NCBI RefSeq assembly: GCF_015223195.1
Contig: NZ_JADFUA010000006.1
Location: 124,001 to 188,000, forward strand
From: Chitinilyticum piscinae
GTDB lineage: Bacteria > Pseudomonadota > Gammaproteobacteria > Burkholderiales > Chitinibacteraceae
Direction: 5' to 3'
Length of the DNA stretch: 64,000 nucleotides
A program made the position numbers and the translations under genes. Shown piece by piece: positions 58,281 to 64,000 of this stretch. Every line of letters begins with the position of its first letter. Position 1 is the stretch's first letter. The notes under the pieces were generated by a model. That model had not been told where the DNA came from, searched no databases, and saw nothing but the letters and a program-made list of their open reading frames with translations.

Positions 58281-58631
58281 ATGTCCTCGATCCAGCGTTA
58301 CCACGTCGGCCCGCGCCTGTGCGAAATCGTCGTCCACAACAACACCGTGTATCTGGCCGGCCAGATTGCCGAAGACCTGAATGGCGACATCCAGCAGCAG
58401 ACCCGCGAAGTACTCGGCTGCATTGATCGCCTGCTCGAGCAGGTCGGTTCCGACAAGAGCAAGATCCTCACTACCACCATCTTTCTGGCCGACATGCAGG
58501 ATTACGACGGCATGAACGAGGCCTGGTCCGAGTGGGTGCCGCACGGCCACACCCCGGCGCGTGCCACCGTCGAGGCCAGGCTGGCCGATCCGCGTTACAA
58601 GGTCGAAATGACCGTGGTCGCCGCGCTGTAA
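58281..58631 (+). CDS. RidA family (YjgF/YER057c/UK114) protein
   Basis: A 116-residue protein of the RidA superfamily, which hydrolyses reactive enamines/imines or related compounds as a trimer. Family marks are VYLAGQIAEDLNGDIQQQTR, LEQVGSDKSKILTTTIFLAD and TPARATVEARLADP, including the Arg that binds the substrate carboxylate. The ATG at 58281 has AAGGAG upstream. It lies alone between the desaturase and chitinase genes. Confidence 0.9.
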   Translation: MSSIQRYHVGPRLCEIVVHNNTVYLAGQIAEDLNGDIQQQTREVLGCIDRLLEQVGSDKSKILTTTIFLADMQDYDGMNEAWSEWVPHGHTPARATVEARLADPRYKVEMTVVAAL

Positions 58632-58737
58632 GAACTTGTCCGCGATTGCGCGTTTGCCGCAATCGTGAAAAAGCCGCTTTGCCCGGCGCAAGGCGGCGTT
58701 TAGGATGGCTTGTCTTGATTTGCCGGAGTCGCCCATC

Positions 58738-59808
58738 GTGTCCAAGCCCGTACTGCTCGCCTATGTCGCCAGCAACCGCCTCAGTGATGTCCAGGTCATT
58801 CCGGCCGAAAAGCTCACCCACCTCTGCCTGGCCTTTGCCCAGGTGGTCGACGGGGAAGTGGTGTTTGCCGAACATGAGCCGGGCGATGCGGCGCACCGCG
58901 AAGCCATTTGCCGGGCGCTGCCGGCGCTGAAAACCCGCAATCCCGGACTGCAGACACTGCTGTCGATCGGGGGCTGGAGTGCTGACGGCTTTTCCGATGC
59001 CGCACTGACCGCGGCAAGCCGTGCCCGCTTTGCCCGTTCTGCCGTTGAATTCATGCATGCCCGCGGTTTTGACGGCATCGACATGGACTGGGAATACCCC
59101 TCCAACGACATGGCCAGCATCAAGGCCCGTCCCGAAGACCGCCAGAATTTCACCCTGATGCTGCGCGAGCTGCGCCGTGAGCTGACCGCGCTGGCTGCCC
59201 GCGAACAGCGCAATGCGCCGTATCTGCTCACCGCCGCCGTGGGCGTCGAGCAGTTCTATCTGGACGGCGTGGAAATGGCCGCCGTGGCTGCCGAGCTCGA
59301 TCTGGTCAACATGATGACCTACGATCTCTACAACGGCTGGGCCGTCAAGGCTGGCCACCATTCACCGCTCTACGCCAGCCGCCGTGATCCGCAGGGCTGG
59401 AGCGCCACGGATGGCATCGAATTGTTTGTTCGGGCTGGTGTGCCGGTCGAAAAAATGGTGCTGGGCGGTGCTTTTTACGGCCGTGGCCTGCACGGCGTGG
59501 CCAATGTGGACGGCGGCCATGGCCAACCGGGGACTCCCAAATCCAATACCTCCCACTCGTATACCTCCATCGTCAACGAGCTGATTCCCTCGGGGCGCTA
59601 TACCCGCTATTGGGATGCCGATGCCAAGGCGCCGTGGCTGTTTGATGGCGAGCATTACATCAGCTATGACGACCCGGAATCCCTGGCCTGGAAATGCCGC
59701 TACGCCAGGGCGCGCGGCTTGGCCGGCGTGTTTTTCTGGGAGCTGATGGAAGACGCGACAGGCGAATTGCTGGATACCTTGGTCAAGGGGATGGCCGGCC
59801 AAGGATGA
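58738..59808 (+). CDS. Glycoside hydrolase family 18 (chitinase-like), cytoplasmic
   Basis: A 356-residue TIM-barrel enzyme. The catalytic motif DxxDxDxE is complete in FDGIDMDWEYP, with LQTLLSIGGWS on the preceding strand and MMTYDLYNGW later. There is no signal peptide or chitin-binding module, so it probably acts inside the cell on imported chitooligosaccharides or a related glycan. The GTG at 58738 has a well-placed GGAG; an ATG at 58705 would add 11 residues. Its stop overlaps the next start (ATGA), so it heads a three-gene operon. Confidence 0.88.
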   Translation: MSKPVLLAYVASNRLSDVQVIPAEKLTHLCLAFAQVVDGEVVFAEHEPGDAAHREAICRALPALKTRNPGLQTLLSIGGWSADGFSDAALTAASRARFARSAVEFMHARGFDGIDMDWEYPSNDMASIKARPEDRQNFTLMLRELRRELTALAAREQRNAPYLLTAAVGVEQFYLDGVEMAAVAAELDLVNMMTYDLYNGWAVKAGHHSPLYASRRDPQGWSATDGIELFVRAGVPVEKMVLGGAFYGRGLHGVANVDGGHGQPGTPKSNTSHSYTSIVNELIPSGRYTRYWDADAKAPWLFDGEHYISYDDPESLAWKCRYARARGLAGVFFWELMEDATGELLDTLVKGMAGQG

Positions 59809-60503
59809 AGGCGCTCGCGCACACGGTTGAATTGACCCTGCCGGCGCCGGGCTTGTGCCTCAAGGATGCCGCCTTGGCCGTGTTTGGCATGCTGGGTGCG
59901 CAGGAGGGGGAGTATTTTTTCCGCCCGCTAGCCAATCAGGATTGCGATTTTGGCTGGCGCGCGCGGCTTGGTGACGTGCAGCTCCAGCTCAGGGGCTCGA
60001 TCTGGGAACAGGACTTGCCTGATACACGTTTTCGCGTGGAGTTCGCAGGAAAGGGCGGGCTTGCTGAAGCGGAGCGCCTGAGGCAGCTGCTGGCTGCGTT
60101 CGGACAAGTCATCCTGCTGCGCAAAGGGCTGAATAAGCATCAGGCGCTTACGTTGAAGATTGATATGGGCAAAAGCCCTGTCAACTTGCAGGCAAGCATT
60201 GATCGCTGTGCGCAATGGCTGAATGTCTCGGGCTGGCGTTATGTTGAAAAGCACTTCGGCAATGGTGATATGGACTTTTACTGGCATACCCGGCATGAGG
60301 GCGTTGAGCTTCGTTTGGCAGGTGACCGCTGGGAGCAGGAATTACCTCAAGAGCAGATGCACTTGTCCCTGCAGGGGAAGCGCGCCACAGTCGAAGTGCT
60401 GGCCATCAAGCTGTGTGCACGCTTGCTCGGGCGGGGTATCGCCATCACAGCGGATGATGGTGCGCTATTGATCGTTGCCGGCAGCGCGGGAGATTGCGCA
60501 TGA
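59805..60503 (+). CDS. Internally duplicated protein of unknown function in the chitinase operon
   Basis: A 232-residue soluble protein made of two similar halves: DFGWRARLGDVQLQLRGSIW with EQDLPDTRF near residues 45-75 aligns with DFYWHTRHEGVELRLAGDRW with EQELPQEQM near residues 160-190, and each half continues into a helix (AERLRQLLAAFG and EVLAIKLCARLLG). No signal peptide or catalytic motif is seen and no family is recognised. Four-base overlaps couple it to the chitinase gene before it and the hydrolase gene after it. Confidence 0.7.
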   Translation: MKALAHTVELTLPAPGLCLKDAALAVFGMLGAQEGEYFFRPLANQDCDFGWRARLGDVQLQLRGSIWEQDLPDTRFRVEFAGKGGLAEAERLRQLLAAFGQVILLRKGLNKHQALTLKIDMGKSPVNLQASIDRCAQWLNVSGWRYVEKHFGNGDMDFYWHTRHEGVELRLAGDRWEQELPQEQMHLSLQGKRATVEVLAIKLCARLLGRGIAITADDGALLIVAGSAGDCA

Positions 60504-61291
60504 TGCGCAAGGCCCGCCTGCACCGCCTCTTGCTGCTGTTTGCCGGTACCGGCGTGCTGCTGTATCTGCTGGCCTGTCTGGGCCTGTATCTGCAGCAGCG
60601 CGCGCTACTGTATTTTCCGGTGGCCGCCGCGCGCACCGATCCGGCGCACCGCGAAACGCTGCGTGTGCCGGATGCCACCTTGCAGCTTGCCGTGCAGCAC
60701 CATGACGGCGATGAAGCGCTGATCTATTTTGGCGGCAATCGCGAGGATGTCTCGCAGACGCTGTCCGACTATGCCGCTGCCTTTCCGGGGCGGGCCATCT
60801 ACATGCTGCATTACCGCGGCTATGGTGGCAGCTCAGGCGAACCCAGCGAAGCCGCGCTGCATGCCGATGCGCTGGCGCTGTACCAGCGGGTGCGCCAGCA
60901 GCATGCCCGGATCACCGTCATTGGTCGCAGCCTCGGTAGCGGCGTGGCGATCCGGCTGGCGGCGCAGCGGCCGGTTGAGCAACTGGTGCTGGTGACCCCC
61001 TACGACAGCGTGCTCAATGTCGCACAGGAGCAATACCCCTGGGTGCCGGTCAGCCTGCTGCTGCACGATACCTTCGAATCCTGGCGCGTGGCGCCGCAGA
61101 TCAGTGCGCCGACCCTGCTGATTGCCGCCGGCAATGACAGGCTGATTCCGCCCGAGCATGCGCGTGCCTTGCTGGCGGCCTTCCGGCCCGGGGTGGCCCG
61201 GCTGATGATCCTGCCGCAGGCCGAGCACAATCTGCGCAACGTTTTGCCCGAGTATTTCCGTCTGCTGGTGCAAACACTGCCGCTGCGCTAG
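60500..61291 (+). CDS. Membrane-anchored alpha/beta-hydrolase (BEM46/YfhR-like)
   Basis: A 263-residue protein with an N-terminal membrane helix (LLLLFAGTGVLLYLLACLGLY) and an alpha/beta-hydrolase domain. The nucleophile elbow is VIGRSLGSGVA, the oxyanion region LIYFGGNREDV and the acid/His residues lie in AAGNDRLIPPEHA and PQAEHNLR. This arrangement fits the BEM46/YfhR branch of serine hydrolases facing the periplasm or cytosol from the membrane; the substrate is unknown. The ATG at 60500 overlaps the previous stop; a TTG two codons earlier is in frame. Confidence 0.82.
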   Translation: MMRKARLHRLLLLFAGTGVLLYLLACLGLYLQQRALLYFPVAAARTDPAHRETLRVPDATLQLAVQHHDGDEALIYFGGNREDVSQTLSDYAAAFPGRAIYMLHYRGYGGSSGEPSEAALHADALALYQRVRQQHARITVIGRSLGSGVAIRLAAQRPVEQLVLVTPYDSVLNVAQEQYPWVPVSLLLHDTFESWRVAPQISAPTLLIAAGNDRLIPPEHARALLAAFRPGVARLMILPQAEHNLRNVLPEYFRLLVQTLPLR

Positions 61292-61332
61292 GCTCAACGC
61301 ATTGTCCGGGGTGGGCAAAATGCAGGAGAAAC

Positions 61333-61830
61333 GTGGTGAGGTACTTGGCATGGTTTGGACTGGCGCTGCTGCTGCCCTTGCTGCTGTTTGCCGTTTTTGT
61401 CGCGATTCGTGCGCAGCAATGGGCTGCGCTGCTGGCCATGCTCGGTTTGGGGGCGATAGTCTTTGGTTTGGGCTGCCTGCTCCGGCGTGAAGCCACGCCG
61501 CGCCATGTCGCAACGGAAGACGCGGCGGCTGATTTTCTCAAGACCGCATTTCTGGGTATGCCCGAAGGGCTGATTGTTCTGGCGGGCGCGGCGGTCTGCC
61601 TGGTGTTTGCCGCCCTTGGCTGGTACAGGCCTGAGCTGCTGGGCGTGGCTCCGGCGCGCGCGTCTGCGTTTGTCACGCTGTTTGCCTTTGCCCCGCTGTT
61701 CTCCGCCGCACTCTATCTGCGATCATTGCTCTGGAATCGGTCTCGCCGCGCTTTCGATGTGCTGTTGACGCTGGCAATTACATTGATGCCCTTTGCATTC
61801 TGGTTTATCCGGGAGGGTGTGGTCTGGTGA
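61333..61830 (+). CDS. Membrane protein of unknown function (four to five helices)
   Basis: A 165-residue hydrophobic protein starting at GTG 61333 behind AGGAGAAAC. Hydrophobic segments occupy about residues 5-25, 31-50, 79-98, 108-127 and 140-160, with a polar, charged stretch RREATPRHVATEDAAADF in between. No family is recognised. It lies 41 bases after the hydrolase gene on the same strand and may be the last gene of the chitinase operon. Confidence 0.6.
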   Translation: MVRYLAWFGLALLLPLLLFAVFVAIRAQQWAALLAMLGLGAIVFGLGCLLRREATPRHVATEDAAADFLKTAFLGMPEGLIVLAGAAVCLVFAALGWYRPELLGVAPARASAFVTLFAFAPLFSAALYLRSLLWNRSRRAFDVLLTLAITLMPFAFWFIREGVVW

Positions 61831-61889
61831 TGAAAGCAGTTCGCTAGCAGTCGCGGGCATGCGTATGCCCGATGACTGGATGCGTTTCT

Positions 61890-62498
61890 TCAGCCAAGTT
61901 TGCGATTGAGTGCCAGTTTTAGAAAGAAGCCGTACGCACTTGAAAATGCCATGGCATAACACAATGCGGTGAACAGCACTTCGGTCGGGCCTTCGCCTAG
62001 CATGCTGACCAGAGCAGAGCCAATTCCATGCGAAGAGGCGTAGTCAAACATGAAGACCGTTGCCGTGGCGGTGAGATATAGCCCGATTGATAAGGCGTTG
62101 TCCACGGCGAGAATGGCAGTCTTTGGCGAGGCAGATGTAGCGCTGACACGGTGGTAAAAGCGGAAACTGCCGAAAACCGATGAAGGTAGATGCCAGAGAA
62201 AGTACTCATCCAGCGTCAGCCGGTCAAAATCAGTTTTTCTGCTCGATTTCAGTATCACAACCAACAGCAGTGCCCACAAGGCCGCCACTTGCGGGGCAAT
62301 GAACAGATAATCAAACCACAGGGGAAGGGTAGAAGCCAGAATGGCTACCGCGCCGTCGAGTATGAATACGGTCTGTCTGGTAGAAAGCACGATGGATTGT
62401 TCCTCATCGTTGATCAATTCATGCTGAGATGAATCTCGCGGCAAGTTGCTCAACCTGGCTTGGGTTTTTGTTTGGGTATATTTCTGTAGGCCTTTCAT
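61890..62498 (-). CDS. Membrane protein of unknown function (four helices)
   Basis: A 202-residue protein with a polar N-terminal 40 residues and four hydrophobic segments (TVFILDGAVAILASTLPLW, APQVAALWALLLVVIL, LSIGLYLTATATVFMFDYA and VLFTALCYAMAFSSAYGFF). A short basic tail follows. It is more AT-rich than its neighbours. No family is recognised. It is transcribed in the same direction as exonuclease I and begins 27 bases after it, so it may be its operon partner. Confidence 0.6.
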   Translation of the reverse strand: MKGLQKYTQTKTQARLSNLPRDSSQHELINDEEQSIVLSTRQTVFILDGAVAILASTLPLWFDYLFIAPQVAALWALLLVVILKSSRKTDFDRLTLDEYFLWHLPSSVFGSFRFYHRVSATSASPKTAILAVDNALSIGLYLTATATVFMFDYASSHGIGSALVSMLGEGPTEVLFTALCYAMAFSSAYGFFLKLALNRKLG

Positions 62499-62525
62499 TG
62501 TAAGGGCTGTAGGATAATACCTACT

Positions 62526-63968
62526 CTAGTATTCCGGCGCGATCAGCTCGGCGTAGTCGCTCAGCGCTTCCAGAATCGCTTCAGAACGTTCGTCGCCGTT
62601 TTCCGAAACGGTTTCGAACAGCGTTTCCAGCTCGTCCATGAAGCTTTGCAGCGTGCGGGCGTTGCCGTCGCCATTGATGAGCTTCGCCACGCAGTGCTGT
62701 TGCCAGCGCTGGGTCTCTGATTCCGAGAGCGTGTCCGGGTGGTTGCGCGCGCGAAAGCGGAACAGCAGCTCGTCCAGGCGCGCGTCGGCAAAGCTCGGGC
62801 GGTGCGCGGCGAGCGCGGTGCCGTCGAGTTCCAGCAGGCGATTCAGTACGCGCCGGTCGTTGTTGCCGACAAAGCCGCCGTACAGGTCCTCGTCAACGTC
62901 GGCCTTCTGCCCGCTATTGTCGCGCTGGAACACCTGCGCCCAAAGTTCTGCCGCCGGTTCGTTGCCGGCCAGCCATTCGGCATGACGCAGAGCCTGGATT
63001 TTATCGATGCCCCAGTGCGCGGCGCGCTCGTCGCTGAGTACCTTCAGATTGCCGATGACGATGGGTGATTTGTTGATGTGGATGGTTTTCACCGGCAGGC
63101 GCGTGATGCCTTCGGGCAACTCGCTGGCCTTGGTGAACATGCGTAGCCGCGCGGTTTCCGCGTCGAGTGTGGCCAGTTCCGCCGGATCGAAGGCCAGATC
63201 CCAGACGATGACTTCATTCTTGTTGCTCGGGTGCATCGCCAGTGGCCAGACTAGGCCTAAGCAGCCGCGCTCGACGCCGAACATCCCGCTGATGTGGATG
63301 AAGGGTTTTTTCTGCGGCAGACCGATTTCTTCCTGCACGCGGTCTTTTTTGCGCAAATTCAGGCAAAAGTCGAACAGCTTGGGCTGCGTGTCGCGAATCA
63401 GGCGGGCGAGCGCGATGGTTGCTCTTACATCGGAGAGCGCATCGTGCGCTGCTTCATGATTGAGGCCATTGGCGCGGCTGAGATCCTCCAGCTTGAAGGA
63501 CGGGCGGCCGTCTTCGTGCGTCGGCCACTGGATGCCTTCGGGGCGCAGCGCGAAGCAGGTGCGCACCACGTCAAGCAAGTCCCAGCGGCTGCAGTGGTTC
63601 TGCCATTCGCGCGCGTACGGATCGCGCAGCGTGCGCCAGAACAGGTGGCGGGTGACTTCGTCGTCGAAACGGATCGAGTTGTAGCCGACTCCAATGGTGC
63701 CAGGCGTGGCCAGTTCGCTTTCAATCACCGCAGCAAATTCGGCTTCGCTCACCCCTTGCTCCTGGCAGAGCTGCGGTGTGATGCCGGTAAGTAGACAGGC
63801 TTCGGGGGAGGGCAGGTAGTCGGGCGCTGGCTGGCAATAGAGCATGACGGGTTCTGAAATTTCGTTCAGGTTTTCGTCGGTGCGGATGCCGGCAAACTGG
63901 CTGGGTCGGTCGCGGCGCGGCACTGCGCCGAAGGTTTCGTAATCGTGCCAGAAAAAAGTGAGGCTCAT
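62526..63968 (-). CDS. sbcB: Exodeoxyribonuclease I
   Basis: A 480-residue 3'-5' exonuclease specific for single-stranded DNA, active in recombination and mismatch repair and recruited by the SSB tip. The DEDD motif opens with FFWHDYETFGAVPRRDRPSQ (E. coli has DYETFG in the same place), with VGYNSIRFDDEVTRHLFWR and NHEAAHDALSDVRATIALA supplying further acidic residues. The C-terminal part contains the exonuclease I extension (DALKHAEWLAGNEPAAELW-like). Length is normal for the family. Confidence 0.95.
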   Translation of the reverse strand: MSLTFFWHDYETFGAVPRRDRPSQFAGIRTDENLNEISEPVMLYCQPAPDYLPSPEACLLTGITPQLCQEQGVSEAEFAAVIESELATPGTIGVGYNSIRFDDEVTRHLFWRTLRDPYAREWQNHCSRWDLLDVVRTCFALRPEGIQWPTHEDGRPSFKLEDLSRANGLNHEAAHDALSDVRATIALARLIRDTQPKLFDFCLNLRKKDRVQEEIGLPQKKPFIHISGMFGVERGCLGLVWPLAMHPSNKNEVIVWDLAFDPAELATLDAETARLRMFTKASELPEGITRLPVKTIHINKSPIVIGNLKVLSDERAAHWGIDKIQALRHAEWLAGNEPAAELWAQVFQRDNSGQKADVDEDLYGGFVGNNDRRVLNRLLELDGTALAAHRPSFADARLDELLFRFRARNHPDTLSESETQRWQQHCVAKLINGDGNARTLQSFMDELETLFETVSENGDERSEAILEALSDYAELIAPEY

Positions 63969-64000
63969 GCGCGCGGGCTGTTGGGAGGTGAACTGCCGCG

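Noticed and set aside
1-64000. CRISPR arrays, prophage genes, integrons or rRNA operons
   Set aside because: The repeats seen are dispersed palindromes rather than regularly spaced direct repeats, and no phage structural, integrase or rRNA sequence was recognised. Only one tRNA gene was found.

Overview
This window is a GC-rich chromosomal segment of a Gram-negative bacterium, most likely a betaproteobacterium and plausibly from Neisseriales/Chitinibacteraceae. That placement is an inference from a cytoplasmic family 18 chitinase, YqhD, an E. coli-like gntT-gntK-gntR set and the style of the intergenic repeats; no 16S gene is present. No prophage, integron or CRISPR array is visible.

Layout. 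1-4.0 kb: tail of an unknown gene, then an operon with a GbsR/MarR-type regulator, a DCC-family thiol protein, an epimerase/DoxX fusion, a DUF2269 membrane protein and a second epimerase; two copies of one palindrome mark likely operators. 4.2-8.7 kb: an alpha/beta-hydrolase fused to a PEP-synthase-like enzyme, then a serralysin-type RTX metalloprotease. 8.9-15 kb (minus strand): a frameshifted small gene, a secreted protein, a three-gene operon (CHASE2 adenylate cyclase, FecR-like protein, caspase-FGE protein) and a phosphopantetheinyl transferase. 15-20.5 kb: an AraC regulator and a gluconate regulon (permease, kinase, LacI-type repressor) with tandem operators. 20.5-29.4 kb: MoeB/ThiF, a Na,K-ATPase-like P-type ATPase, a Nudix hydrolase, a repeat-rich AT-rich patch, a YajR-like transporter and ssb.

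29.6-49.9 kb is the centrepiece, a complete [NiFe]-hydrogenase locus. hypABFCDE run on the plus strand, interrupted by a REP-associated transposase with its REP elements and by a repeat pair. They converge on a minus-strand operon that encodes, in transcription order: a formate-dehydrogenase-like protein without its catalytic residues, two NAD(P)H-diaphorase-type subunits (HydB/HydG-like), a HycI-like protease, a HyfB/NuoL-like antiporter subunit, a group 4 catalytic subunit, HycD/NuoH-like, HycF-like and HycG/NuoB-like subunits and a receiver-like protein. A nickel transporter of NikMN type diverges from it. I infer a membrane-bound, ion-translocating hydrogenase that exchanges electrons with NAD(P)H and uses a dead molybdoenzyme subunit as an electron wire, like a minimal complex I. 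A strongly folded leader ending in a terminator precedes the operon.

49.9-64 kb: umuDC with an unusual palindrome upstream, an orphan sugar-binding protein, yqhD, a tRNA-Gly(CCC), a CinA/MoCF-like protein, the heptose nucleotidyltransferase domain protein, an MscS channel, a fatty-acid desaturase, a RidA protein, the chitinase in an operon with an internally duplicated unknown protein and a hydrolase, two membrane proteins and exonuclease I.
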